A stretch of DNA of 64,000 nt from Rhodobacter sp. NTK016B. Lineage in GTDB: Bacteria; Pseudomonadota; Alphaproteobacteria; Rhodobacterales; Rhodobacteraceae. Under the pieces are notes generated by a model, which was given only the letters and a program-made list of their open reading frames with translations, was not told the origin of the DNA and ran no database searches. The position numbers and the translations under genes were made by a program. The stretch lies in the NCBI RefSeq assembly GCF_017303295.1, contig NZ_JAFKOK010000006.1:124001-188000 (forward strand), read 5' to 3'. Shown piece after piece: positions 27,511-36,355 of this stretch (its first letter is position 1; each line of letters opens with the position of its first letter).

Positions 27511-28923
27511 CTACAGATCCGCGAAACCGAACGTATCGAAATCCCGGCCATAGGCCTCGCGCACGAGGCGGGTGATCTCATCATCGCGGATCTCGGACAG
27601 GGGTCGCGCGGCGGGGGTGGTCTGATCGCTCCACTCGTCGCTCCATTCGGGGGGCGACGGATGGCCCATGCGGCGGGCAAGATGGGGCAGATCCTCGGCC
27701 AGATCCTCTTCGCGCAGCACCAGATCGGGCGAGATTACCTTGGCATAGCCGTCGAGCAACGCGGCCTGCGTGGCCCAGATCGGCCAGGGTTGCAGCCCGG
27801 TCTGCCCCGAGATCGAAGCGCGGCAGAATTTCAGATAGGCTTTGAAGGCGTCGCGGTCCGCGTTCAGCGATCCCCGGGCAAGGGTGGGATCGCTGCCGAA
27901 CAGCCGGATCATATGCTCGCGCACGGGCTCGACCTCGCCCGTGGCGATGCGGGTCGTGAACACGTCATAGGCGCGTTTGAGCGGGTGGCGCAAAACGGTG
28001 AAACTGCGCTGTCCCTTTTGCCCCTGCCGCCAGCGATGCAGCCGCCCTTCGTCAAAGCCGGTGGCGAGCGCGTCGGGCGTCACCCGGTCGAGTGCAGCCA
28101 TCCAGCGGATCACCTCTGTTTCGGGCGCTCCGCGCAGGGGCAGGAACAAGAGCGGCGTCTGAACCCCGCCCTGCGCCGCGTCGAGCATCGGCCCGCGCCG
28201 TACCTCGAAATTCGGCGTGCGGCCCAGATCGAACCGGTCGATCCGCGCCAGCGCCTTGGCCACATCGCCGGGATTGGAGAGTTTCTGATCCAGCGGCTCG
28301 GGGTTCTGCTTCTTCAGCGCGCGCGGCAGCCGGTCGATATGCGATGCCAGACCCAGCCAGCGCGCCAGCCCGTTGAGCACCTCGAGATCGTTGGCATCGT
28401 CGTAACCGATATAGAACGCGCTCTGGCCGGTGGTCTGCAGGGTGTTGAGGATCTCGATCTGCGTGGATTGCAGCCGGGACAGATGGGTTTCGAATTCGTC
28501 GGCGTCGAAGCTCACCTGCGTTTGCCGACGGTTCTTGACATCGCCCAGCTTCCACTGGTTCGTCGCCGCCGCGATCTTGCGCGAGACATAGCTGTCGAGC
28601 GGGTTGCGTGTCAGCACGATCTTGGCGCAGGCGGTATCGTGCAACACATGGTCCCAGATCCGGGGATCGTGGTCGTGAAACAGCCGGAAGCCCGGCATCC
28701 GCGCCTTGGTATCGCGGACGGCCATCATCAGCGACCAAGGATCGGCCTCGCGCTGGGCGAAGCTCACGCCGAGATAGCTTTCGGTGCCGGGCGTGTTGAT
28801 GAACCCGGTATTGAACAGCTCGCCATGGCATTCGATGCCGTCGAAGGCGTTCAGGTTCGATTCCAGCAGGTTTGAACCCGTGCGCATCTCGGCGAGGATC
28901 ACGAAATAGTCGAAGGCCATCAT
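27511..28923 (-). CDS. Sulfotransferase-like protein (NodH/Stf0 type), two-part
   Basis: 470 residues; the ATG at 28923 or the adjacent one at 28920 fits, both overlapping the stop of the upstream GT14 gene. The N-terminus FDYFVILAEMRTGSNLLESNLNA resembles the PAPS 5'-phosphosulfate loop of NodH-like sulfotransferases. KIVLTRNPLDSYVSRKIA near residue 105 resembles the 3'-phosphate-binding region. A second segment near residue 330, SFTVLRHPLKRAYDVFTTRI, resembles the matching motif of the Sulfotransfer_2 family, suggesting a second, partial sulfotransferase-like domain. It is last gene of a run of glycosyltransferases, with cysQ nearby to remove PAP. Sulfation of a surface glycan is inferred; substrate unknown. 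Confidence 0.72.
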   Translation of the reverse strand: MMAFDYFVILAEMRTGSNLLESNLNAFDGIECHGELFNTGFINTPGTESYLGVSFAQREADPWSLMMAVRDTKARMPGFRLFHDHDPRIWDHVLHDTACAKIVLTRNPLDSYVSRKIAAATNQWKLGDVKNRRQTQVSFDADEFETHLSRLQSTQIEILNTLQTTGQSAFYIGYDDANDLEVLNGLARWLGLASHIDRLPRALKKQNPEPLDQKLSNPGDVAKALARIDRFDLGRTPNFEVRRGPMLDAAQGGVQTPLLFLPLRGAPETEVIRWMAALDRVTPDALATGFDEGRLHRWRQGQKGQRSFTVLRHPLKRAYDVFTTRIATGEVEPVREHMIRLFGSDPTLARGSLNADRDAFKAYLKFCRASISGQTGLQPWPIWATQAALLDGYAKVISPDLVLREEDLAEDLPHLARRMGHPSPPEWSDEWSDQTTPAARPLSEIRDDEITRLVREAYGRDFDTFGFADL

Positions 28924-30617
28924 TTCATCCGATGCGAGGGGCCGGGCGGCAGCGGCGTGGTGGGGAAATCGCCCATCAGCACCGGCTGCATGCCCTGATT
29001 GCGCAGGTCCTGCAGGAACGAGCCGAAGCCGTTCAGATCGACCAGTTCCGGAATGCGGATCATCCGCGACTGCGCATGGGGCGCGATCTCGTCGAACAGC
29101 AGATGCAGCGGCTCGGCGGGATTCTCCAGAAACTCGGCCATCGTCCAGATGCGGATCCGCGCGCGCACATGCGGCGAATGCAGGATGTCGATCATGTCGG
29201 ATTCGATGCGCTGCAGCCGCGCCGCCTCGCGCCGGATCTCGGCCACGTCGCGGCCCGATAGGTAAAGCGGCACCGCCCAAGCCCCGGAAATGACCGAGAT
29301 CTGCGCGTTGGAATCGGTGGCCATGAACCACAGCAGGTCATAGCGCCGGCCCTGTGTATCAGCGGGGCCGAACTGGAAGCACTGCCGCTCGCCCCGCGCC
29401 GACCACAGCAGATTGGTCAGGAAAGCGCGCGGGTTATAGTCGCGCAGACTGGCGCTATCGGACAGCCCGCCCGCGAAGGTCTTTTCGCGCCCGGCGAATT
29501 CGGCCTTGTGGGGGGCGAAGAGATGCCCGTGCACCCGGCAATTCGCGACCGAAGACAGCCAGCCCTCGAAATCCTGAAACACCTCGGTGAAACCCTGAAA
29601 CACCGAATAGGGCTCGGCCGTTTTGCCGTTCTCGCGGTTCTGCATCGGGAAGCGGCTGGCCATGTAAAGCCCCGCGCGGCCCCTGATGCGCTGCTCGGTA
29701 GCGCGGGCAAAATGCCGGTCGATGCGCGAGGGTTGAGGCTCGGCCAGATTGACCGGCCCGGGGCGCGGCGACAGGAAGTGCTGGTACAGCCGATCCGACC
29801 CCCGCCAGATCTTGCGCGCCATGAAGCAATCCGAGCGGCGTAAAAGCTGCAGGTGATCGTCGTAGAACACATGCGGCTTGCCCTGATGGTCGAACTTGCC
29901 CAGCGTCGGCGAGCGGCTTTCGATCTGGCGCGTATGAAGCCGCACCAGCGTCTGAAAATAGCTCTCGTCAGGGATCCAGACGCGCTTGAAATAGCGGTCA
30001 TAGACGGGGCGCATCGGGTCCTTCAGGATCGCCTCGAGCGTCTCGCGAGTCAGGCACCACCACTGACTGCCGATATGCGGCACGATCCCGTCGGGAATGT
30101 CGCGTTTCACGTGCAACAATCGCTGCGCGTCGACCAGCCGGTCGAACAGCCATTTGTTGGTCTTGAAGCCCACCGGGAAATGCAGCGTGAAGCGCTCTTC
30201 GGACAGGCCGCCCTTGGTCCAGTTCACATCCGCCACGCTGACGGATTCGATGAAATCGGTATCGGGATGGCGGTCAAGCCAAGCCTGCAGATCCGCGACG
30301 GGCCGCAGGGGCAGGCAGGCGCCCGACAGGGCATAGACGCGCTCGATCTTCGGAAAACTCTCGAGCATCAGCTCGGTCGCCGCCTGCATCGCCGCGACAA
30401 GTGACCACTTGCCCCAATCGCAGCGAAAGCGCTTGCTGAACCGCACGTCGGGCAGATCGGCTAGCGCCTGAACCAGTCCCGCGCGGTCATCCTGAGGCGT
30501 ACGCGCATCGACATGGATCACCACCGGACTGCCCGAGGCCGCCACGAAGCGCGCGACCTGCGCGGCCCGGTCCAGCGCGGTATGCACCAGCATGATGAAG
30601 CCCAGCCGTTCGCTCAT
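28920..30617 (-). CDS. GT14 (core-2/I-branching type) glycosyltransferase with C-terminal extension
   Basis: 565 residues from the ATG at 30617, preceded by GGAAGC. Residues about 1-270 match the branching N-acetylglucosaminyl/xylosyltransferase family: MSERLGFIMLVHTALDRAAQ, VYALSGACLPLRPV, GSQWWCLTRETL and WIPDESYFQTL with the conserved acidic residues. Residues about 300-565 form a separate C-terminal domain that I associate with the DUF5927 family found fused to such enzymes in Rhodobacteraceae. GHLFAPHKAEFAGREKTFAGG is within it. It overlaps its neighbours on both sides (ATGA upstream, AAATGATG downstream), so translation is coupled. Confidence 0.82.
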   Translation of the reverse strand: MSERLGFIMLVHTALDRAAQVARFVAASGSPVVIHVDARTPQDDRAGLVQALADLPDVRFSKRFRCDWGKWSLVAAMQAATELMLESFPKIERVYALSGACLPLRPVADLQAWLDRHPDTDFIESVSVADVNWTKGGLSEERFTLHFPVGFKTNKWLFDRLVDAQRLLHVKRDIPDGIVPHIGSQWWCLTRETLEAILKDPMRPVYDRYFKRVWIPDESYFQTLVRLHTRQIESRSPTLGKFDHQGKPHVFYDDHLQLLRRSDCFMARKIWRGSDRLYQHFLSPRPGPVNLAEPQPSRIDRHFARATEQRIRGRAGLYMASRFPMQNRENGKTAEPYSVFQGFTEVFQDFEGWLSSVANCRVHGHLFAPHKAEFAGREKTFAGGLSDSASLRDYNPRAFLTNLLWSARGERQCFQFGPADTQGRRYDLLWFMATDSNAQISVISGAWAVPLYLSGRDVAEIRREAARLQRIESDMIDILHSPHVRARIRIWTMAEFLENPAEPLHLLFDEIAPHAQSRMIRIPELVDLNGFGSFLQDLRNQGMQPVLMGDFPTTPLPPGPSHRMK

Positions 30618-31624
30618 GCCCAGCTTCCTTTCGACATCAGCCCCATGATTTCCAGCTGCCGCCAGTTGATGAAGCGCTCGGACCATTTCGTCCACAGGTT
30701 CGTCTCGTCGTCGAGCCCGCGCGCATAAGCGTGGTATTCGCGCCCGCCCATGTAATGCTCGCCACGCGCCAGCTCTTCGTCGGCCTTTTCGCCCAGCGTG
30801 GCGAGGAATTTCGCGTGTAACAGACAGCCCGAGGCCTTCTCGCCCCCCAGCGTGTCATAGGTCAGGTTCAGCCCGCGCGGCAGCAGCATATGGGTCGAAC
30901 TGACATAGGCATAAGACCGGTGCCATTTCACCAGGGGCACCTTGTTGAGGGCGGGTGCGGCCTTCGGGTGATCGGCAAAGAAGGCGCGCGCGCGCGGGCC
31001 GCCCTGAATCCACAGATTGCGGAAATCGGCATTGCGGGTGATCGTATAATTCGCGCTGTCGAACCAGCTGGCGATTTCCAGCGGATTGCGCCCCTCGATA
31101 CAGGGCTGCTCCCTGACCGGCCCGCGCGGATAGACATCGAGCAGCAGCGTGCCAAAACTGCGCAGACCCGCATCGTCCAGCCAGTCGGTCAGCGCGCGCA
31201 GCGGCCGCGTGTCGCAAAACGGGTAGAGGAAGAACTCGTCGACATCGACCACCAGCGACCAGTGCCCGTGACCATGGCGCCGCAACAGGGCATTCATCCA
31301 GTCCATGCCGAAGCGTGACGCCTTGTAGCTCGCTTCGGTCCGCCAGAGCGAGACATCGGGTTGCGCGGCCAGATAGTCGGTTGATCCGTCATCCGAACCG
31401 TTATCGACGATCAGAAAATGCTGCACGCCCAGATCGCGGTAATATTTCAGGAAATAGGGCAGCCGCGGCTTTTCGTTGCGCAGCGTGGCGAAAAGCAGGA
31501 TGGCGTTGCGGTCGATCCCGCTGGTCCGGTTTCGCACCGCGCGCAGATCACGCGCTTTGCGCCGGGCGCGGAACAGCCAGCGCCGACGTCGCAAACGCAA
31601 CCGGTATGAAGACACAACGCCCAC
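30614..31624 (-). CDS. Family 2 glycosyltransferase (PF13704-like), tandem copy B
   Basis: Up to 336 residues. The start is uncertain: GTG at 31624 or a GTG three codons later; both give a basic N-terminus. ILLFATLRNEKPRLPYFLKYYRDLG, FLIVDNGSDDGSTDYLA and the DxD-type VVDVDEFFLYP (near residue 125) define the catalytic region. WIQGGPRARAFF and VPLVKWHRSYAYVSSTHMLLP lie in the C-terminal half. It is clearly paralogous to the next gene upstream (31724-32749). It overlaps the GT14 start by 4 bp. Donor and acceptor sugars are unknown. Confidence 0.85.
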   Translation of the reverse strand: MGVVSSYRLRLRRRRWLFRARRKARDLRAVRNRTSGIDRNAILLFATLRNEKPRLPYFLKYYRDLGVQHFLIVDNGSDDGSTDYLAAQPDVSLWRTEASYKASRFGMDWMNALLRRHGHGHWSLVVDVDEFFLYPFCDTRPLRALTDWLDDAGLRSFGTLLLDVYPRGPVREQPCIEGRNPLEIASWFDSANYTITRNADFRNLWIQGGPRARAFFADHPKAAPALNKVPLVKWHRSYAYVSSTHMLLPRGLNLTYDTLGGEKASGCLLHAKFLATLGEKADEELARGEHYMGGREYHAYARGLDDETNLWTKWSERFINWRQLEIMGLMSKGSWA

Positions 31625-31723
31625 GCGTCACCCACTGCCCAAGCCTGTTTCGGCTCGTTTTTCTTGGCGCGACTTTAACCCGATCCGGATCACCGGCAAA
31701 CCCCTAACTGCCGCAAGGGTTGA

Positions 31724-32749
31724 TCACCCCCAGCCGCCCCGCGACATCAGCCCCTCGGCTTCCAGCTGGCGCCAGTCGCGATAGGGGGTCGACCACGGCG
31801 TCCACAGATCCGGCGACCGCGTCAGCGCGTCATAGTAATCGTCGAAAGCGCCCGGCTCGCCGAAATGCTGGCGCCGGGTCTTTTCCTCGACGGATTTCGC
31901 GTCGATGCCGGGCAGGAACTTGGTGTGCAGCAACACGCCCGACAATTTCTCGCCGCCATCCCGGTCGTAGACCGAACCATTCAGCCAATGTGGCAGCAGC
32001 ACATGGGTCGAATTCAGATAGACATAGCGCCAGTGCCACTTGATCAGCGGGATCTTCGTCAACGTCGGGCCGCGCTCGGGCCGCTCAGTAAAGAACATCC
32101 GTGGCCGCGGCCCGCCCTGGATCCACAGCGCCCCGGTATCGGGTTTGCGGGCGATGGTGTAATTGCCCTTGTCGTACCAGCCCAACGCTTCGACCGGATT
32201 CTGGCCGGGGCGATAGGCCACCGCGTCGAGCGGCCCCTTGGGATAGAGATCGAGCATCAGCGCGCCAAAGGCCACCTCTCCCTCGGCATCCAGAAAATCG
32301 CACAGGGCCGGCAAGGGGCGCGTGTCGTGATGGGGATAGACCAGCAGCTCGTCGGCATCGACGCCCAGACACCAATGCCCGACCCCGTGCCGCTGCATCA
32401 GCGCCATCATCCAGTCGACCCCGAACCGCGCCGCGCGGTAACTGGCGCGGGTATGCCACAGCGACACATCAGGCTGCGCGGCCAGAAAATCGCCGCTGCC
32501 GTCGTCGCTGTCATTATCCACGATCAGGAAGTGACGGACACCCAAGCTCCTGTAATGGCTCAGGAAATAGGGAAGCCGCTGGATTTCGTTGCGCAGACAG
32601 CTAAAGGCCAGCACGTCGCCCGGCGCGATCTGGTCCGTACGGTCGGCCAGCGCGGCCAGCTGACGCCGCTTGAAGAAAGCGCGCGCGATCCGCAGCTGCC
32701 GTCTCCGGCGCCACTTATAGGCACTCCACAGGCTTCGGGCCTTGGGCAT
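31724..32749 (-). CDS. Family 2 glycosyltransferase (PF13704-like), tandem copy A
   Basis: 341 residues with AGGAG immediately upstream of the ATG. The basic N-terminus MPKARSLWSAYKWRRRRQLR could associate with the membrane. VLAFSCLRNEIQRLPYFLSHYRSLG, FLIVDNDSDDGSGDFLAAQPDVSLW and VDADELLVYP match the downstream paralogue almost position for position. The same holds for ALWIQGGPRPRMFF and IPLIKWHWRYVYLNSTHVLLP. The catalytic DxD is present. It heads the glycosyltransferase run copy A - copy B - GT14 - sulfotransferase. The gene pair is probably an old tandem duplication. Confidence 0.86.
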   Translation of the reverse strand: MPKARSLWSAYKWRRRRQLRIARAFFKRRQLAALADRTDQIAPGDVLAFSCLRNEIQRLPYFLSHYRSLGVRHFLIVDNDSDDGSGDFLAAQPDVSLWHTRASYRAARFGVDWMMALMQRHGVGHWCLGVDADELLVYPHHDTRPLPALCDFLDAEGEVAFGALMLDLYPKGPLDAVAYRPGQNPVEALGWYDKGNYTIARKPDTGALWIQGGPRPRMFFTERPERGPTLTKIPLIKWHWRYVYLNSTHVLLPHWLNGSVYDRDGGEKLSGVLLHTKFLPGIDAKSVEEKTRRQHFGEPGAFDDYYDALTRSPDLWTPWSTPYRDWRQLEAEGLMSRGGWG

Positions 32750-32776
32750 GGGACTCCTTCGCGTGCTTCACTTTGC

Positions 32777-32840
32777 CCTAAATACTCTCGGGGGTGAATT
32801 CGCGAAAGCGAAGAGGGGGCGGAAAGCCCCCTCTCTTTGT
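32777..32840 (-). repeat. Intergenic hairpin repeat, copy 3 (inverted)
   Basis: AAATACTCTCGGGGGTGAATTCGCG, a spacer and the hairpin AGAGGGGGC/GCCCCCTCT match the reverse complement of the element at 25391-25480. It lies between galU and the glycosyltransferase run and probably terminates galU. Confidence 0.75.
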
Positions 32841-32859
32841 CTTTGCCGATGCGGGCGGC

Positions 32860-33756
32860 TTACTGTGCCGCGTTGCGCATCGCCATCATGTCGTAGATGT
32901 AATCCTGCAGCTCGTCGCGCAGGTCTTCGCGAGCCAGACCGAAGGCGAGGGTCGCTTGCAGGAACCCGGCCTTCGAGCCGCAATCGAAGCGCTGGCCCTC
33001 GAAGCGATAGCCATAGACGTTGTTCTTTTCGACGATCTGGCGGGCGATCGCATCGGTGAGCTGGATCTCGCCGCCGGCGCCGGTTTCATGGCTGTCGAGC
33101 GCGCGCATCACATCGGCGGACAGCACGTAGCGGCCGATAACCGCAAGGTTCGACGGTTGGGTGCCCGGCGCGGGTTTCTCGACCATGCCCGAGACCGGCA
33201 GCACCGCGCTCATCCCGGCGGGAACGTCGAGGATGCCATAGGACGAGGCCTTGTCCTCGGGGACTTCCATTGCCGCGACCATGTTGCCGCCGGTTTCCTC
33301 GTAGGCTTCCAGCATCTGCTTGAGGCAGGGCTTCTCGGCGGCGATGACGTCGTCGGGCAGGATCACCGCGAACGGCTCGTCGCCGACCAGATGGCGTGCG
33401 CACCACACGGCATGGCCCAGACCCAGCGCTTGGTTCTGGCGGACATAGGAAATCGCGCCCGATTCCATGCAGGTGTCGTTATAGATATCCAGCAGCGATT
33501 GCTTGTTCTTCGCCTTGAGCGACATTTCCAGCTCGGGCGAGCGGTCGAAGTAATCTTCGAGCGCGCTTTTGCCGCGCGAGGTGACGAAGATGAATTCTTC
33601 GATCCCGGCTTCGCGGGCCTCATCGATCGCGTATTGGATCAGCGGGCGATCCACCAGCGTCAGAACTTCTTTCGGAACAGCTTTCGTCGCGGGCAGGAAA
33701 CGGGTGCCCAGACCGGCGACAGGGAAGACGGCTTTCGTGACTTTATTCTTGCGCAT
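32860..33756 (-). CDS. galU: UTP-glucose-1-phosphate uridylyltransferase
   Basis: 298 residues from the ATG at 33756, with AGGTGGAG upstream; a 13-codon in-frame extension is not family-like. TKAVFPVAGLGTRFLPATKAVPKEVL is the nucleotide-binding signature with the activator lysine. EFIFVTSRGKSALEDYFD, FAVILPDDVI and GEIQLTDAI follow as in GalU/ExoN. It makes UDP-glucose, a precursor for exopolysaccharide, LPS and glycolipids. It lies 179 bp from cysQ and next to the glycosyltransferase run, consistent with supplying that pathway. Confidence 0.96.
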   Translation of the reverse strand: MRKNKVTKAVFPVAGLGTRFLPATKAVPKEVLTLVDRPLIQYAIDEAREAGIEEFIFVTSRGKSALEDYFDRSPELEMSLKAKNKQSLLDIYNDTCMESGAISYVRQNQALGLGHAVWCARHLVGDEPFAVILPDDVIAAEKPCLKQMLEAYEETGGNMVAAMEVPEDKASSYGILDVPAGMSAVLPVSGMVEKPAPGTQPSNLAVIGRYVLSADVMRALDSHETGAGGEIQLTDAIARQIVEKNNVYGYRFEGQRFDCGSKAGFLQATLAFGLAREDLRDELQDYIYDMMAMRNAAQ

Positions 33757-33935
33757 CGGGACGCTCCACCTTGCTACACACATCGTGGGTCTCACTGCCC
33801 ACCGACAAGATGGTTAATCGCGGCCAATCGGGGCGCGATTGTGTCCGGAAACCGGGATTTTGTTGATGAATCAAGAAAAGCGGGGCCGGCGCGCGCCGCA
33901 ATGCCGCGAGGCGCGCGCCAGATGGGCGGGTGTGC

Positions 33936-34733
33936 TTATTTCAGCGCCACTTCCGGGCTGAGAACCAGAAAGAACGGGTTCTCGTAACCGGGCTTGCCAT
34001 AGGTCAGCGGCGTATGGTCGTCGAATCGCAGCACCGTGCCGCCCGCGCCCAGCACCACGGCATGACCGGCGGCGGTGTCCCATTCCATCGTGCGGCCAAG
34101 GCGGGGATAGAAATCGGCCTCACCGGTCGCCACCAGACAGAATTTCAGCGACGAGCCCGCGCTTTTTGCGTCCTTGACGGCATAACGGTTGATGTATTCG
34201 TCGGTCGCCGCGTCGCGATGCGATTTCGACGCCACGACCAGAAGCGCGTCATTGTCGGGTTTGGACACGCGGATCGGCGTCACCTCGCCCTGCTCTTCGC
34301 CGAACGGCCCGGTCTCTTCGACCGAAGCCCCATCGGCGCGGGTATAGAACAGCCGTTCCTTGGCGGGCGCATAAACGACGCCGCGCACCGGCACCCCGTT
34401 TTCCACCAGCGCGATATTCACGGTGAAATCCCCGCGGCGCTGGACGAATTCCTTGGTCCCGTCGAGCGGGTCGACGATGATGAAGCGGTCGGCCTTCAGG
34501 CTGTGGGTTTCGGCGGCTTCCTCGGTCACGACGGCGATCTCGGGGAAGTCCTTGGCCAGCTCGGCGCGGATCACTTCGTCGGCGGCCTCGTCAGCCTCGG
34601 TGACCGGTGAATTGTCGGATTTCGCGCGGGCTTCGAAATCGGGGCGGCCATAGACCTCCATGATGACCTCGCCGGCCTGCAGGGCGATCTTGCGAAAGGC
34701 GGTCTCGATGAGTTGATGAAAATCGTCCGACAT
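33936..34733 (-). CDS. cysQ: 3'(2'),5'-bisphosphate nucleotidase CysQ
   Basis: 265 residues from the ATG at 34733, with AAGGA about 10 bases upstream. It belongs to the lithium-sensitive, Mg-dependent phosphatase family. SPVTEADEAADEVI provides a metal-binding acidic residue. VTEEAAE, DPLDGTKEFVQRRGDFTVNIAL (metal-binding DPxDGT) and the C-terminal EWDTAAGHAVVLGAGG (WDxAA) complete the signature. It dephosphorylates PAP, the by-product of PAPS use in sulfate assimilation and sulfotransferase reactions. The sulfotransferase-like gene 5 kb away suggests a local functional link. Confidence 0.95.
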   Translation of the reverse strand: MSDDFHQLIETAFRKIALQAGEVIMEVYGRPDFEARAKSDNSPVTEADEAADEVIRAELAKDFPEIAVVTEEAAETHSLKADRFIIVDPLDGTKEFVQRRGDFTVNIALVENGVPVRGVVYAPAKERLFYTRADGASVEETGPFGEEQGEVTPIRVSKPDNDALLVVASKSHRDAATDEYINRYAVKDAKSAGSSLKFCLVATGEADFYPRLGRTMEWDTAAGHAVVLGAGGTVLRFDDHTPLTYGKPGYENPFFLVLSPEVALK

Positions 34734-34852
34734 CAATAATATCCTTGGGTGGACGCGTCAGAGCGCGAGTTGATCGAATTCGGCTTTGGACTTATCCTTT
34801 GCTGCTCCCGGAATGCAAGGTTCGGGGTTTCTTACCGGCGGAAAGAACACCG

Positions 34853-35674
34853 ATGCTCAGCAATCGCAGTCAGGACGGATGGTTCGTTTCCGCCTTCACG
34901 ATCCTTGAATTGATCTATCATGCCGGGGTGCGGTCGGTGCGCAACCAGCATGGCAACGCCATGATGGGCCTGCTGATGAACATCGCCCAGACCCTGCTTC
35001 TGGTCGGCGTGTTCTACGGCATGTATTATTTCGTGGGCTGGAAACCGGGCGGTATCCGGGGCGATTTCCTGCTTTACCTGATGACCGGGGTCTTCCTGTT
35101 CATGTGCCACGTCAAGGCGATGGGCGCGGTCGTCGGCGCCGAAGGTCCGACCTCGGCGATGATGAAACACGCGCCGATGAACACGATTGTCGCCATCGGC
35201 GCCGCCGCGCTGGGCGAACTTTACGTGCAGATCCTGTCGGTGTCGGTCGTGCTGTTCATCTACCATGCCGCGTGGGAGCCTTTGGTGATCCATGATCCGC
35301 TGGGCTGTATCCTGATGCTGCTGCTGGCGTGGTTTTCGGGCGTTGCGGTGGGCACGATCTTTCTGGCGATGAAGCCGTGGTCGCCCAAGGCGGTAGGGCT
35401 GGCGTCGCAGATCTATTCGCGGACCAACATGTTCGCCTCGGGCAAGATGTTCGTGGCCAATTCCCTGCCCGGAATCATGCTGCCCTATTTCGCGTGGAAC
35501 CCGCTTTTTCACATCATCGATCAGGCGCGCGGCTTCGCGTTCCTCAATTACAACCCGCATTACACCAGCACGTTATACCCGGTCGTCGTGACCTTCGCCC
35601 TGCTGCTTGTCGGCCTGATGGGGGAGTTCTATACCCGCAGGCGGGCATCGCTGAGCTGGGGCGCCAAGCAATAG
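34853..35674 (+). CDS. ABC-2 type polysaccharide export permease (KpsM-like)
   Basis: 273 residues from the ATG at 34853, with GGAAAG about 10 bases upstream; upstream in-frame sequence is poor. About six membrane segments are visible, including MGLLMNIAQTLLLVGVFYGMYYFV and VVTFALLLVGLMGEFYTRR at the end. ARGFAFLNYNPHYTSTLYP near residue 225 resembles the periplasmic re-entrant region of capsule and O-antigen exporters. The matching ATP-binding subunit (KpsT) is not adjacent; the next gene is an SH3 protein. It is divergent from cysQ. Function in exporting the polymer made by the neighbouring cluster is inferred. Confidence 0.75.
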   Translation: MLSNRSQDGWFVSAFTILELIYHAGVRSVRNQHGNAMMGLLMNIAQTLLLVGVFYGMYYFVGWKPGGIRGDFLLYLMTGVFLFMCHVKAMGAVVGAEGPTSAMMKHAPMNTIVAIGAAALGELYVQILSVSVVLFIYHAAWEPLVIHDPLGCILMLLLAWFSGVAVGTIFLAMKPWSPKAVGLASQIYSRTNMFASGKMFVANSLPGIMLPYFAWNPLFHIIDQARGFAFLNYNPHYTSTLYPVVVTFALLLVGLMGEFYTRRRASLSWGAKQ

Positions 35675-35683
35675 GAGTCTTCC

Positions 35684-36295
35684 ATGCTTTCGCGTTTCTT
35701 CCTTCTTCTGACCTGTTTGTTCCTAGCCCAGACCGCGCTTGCGCAGGAATTTCCCGCCCTGCACCGGGTGGTCGATGTCCGCGCCGGCGACTGGCTCAAT
35801 ATCCGCGCCGAACCCGATGCAAGGGCCGAGATCCTCGGCCGTTTCGACCGTACCCAAACCGGGATCGAGGTGATCGGTCTGTCCGAAGACCGCCGCTGGG
35901 GGCTGGTGCGCACCGACGAAAGAGTCGGCTGGTCGTCGATGCGCTATCTCGAAGCCGAGCGCAGCGACAGCTGGATCGACGGCCAGCAAAGCCTGACCTG
36001 CATGGGGACCGAGCCGTTCTGGACCTTCCATCTGTACCTTCCCGGCAATTCCGCGACCTATGACAGCCTTGCCGACGGGGCGATGACCTTTACCACCGAC
36101 GCGCCGAACCTGCCCATGACGCGGGGCCCCTATACCCTTGCCGTGCCGTTCAGCGGGCCGCGCAGCGGCATGGTGACGATCCGCAACGCGGTCTGCGACG
36201 ACGGGATGAGCGACCGGCTGTATGGGCTTGAGGCGCAGGTCTACTGGCGCGGGCAGCGCGACGGGTTGTCGGGTTGCTGCATACTGGGTGGCTAA
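35684..36295 (+). CDS. Secreted SH3-domain protein with COG3650-like C-terminal half
   Basis: 203 residues, GGAG upstream. Signal peptide MLSRFFLLLTCLFLAQTALAQ. Residues about 28-90 form a bacterial SH3 domain (VVDVRAGDWLNIRAEPDARAEILG, RRWGLVR, VGWSSMRYL). Residues about 103-203 contain CMGTEPFWTFHL, FTTDAP, CDDGMSDRLYGLEA and GCC, a pattern I associate with COG3650-type periplasmic proteins. The paired cysteines could form disulfides. It follows the export permease by 9 bp and may be cotranscribed. Its role is unknown; cell-envelope association is likely from the signal peptide. Confidence 0.75.
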   Translation: MLSRFFLLLTCLFLAQTALAQEFPALHRVVDVRAGDWLNIRAEPDARAEILGRFDRTQTGIEVIGLSEDRRWGLVRTDERVGWSSMRYLEAERSDSWIDGQQSLTCMGTEPFWTFHLYLPGNSATYDSLADGAMTFTTDAPNLPMTRGPYTLAVPFSGPRSGMVTIRNAVCDDGMSDRLYGLEAQVYWRGQRDGLSGCCILGG

Positions 36296-36355
36296 GGCGC
36301 GCTTGTAATCCCTCGGGCGGCGGGCATAGATCGACCGGCAACCAAAAAGGTCCTC

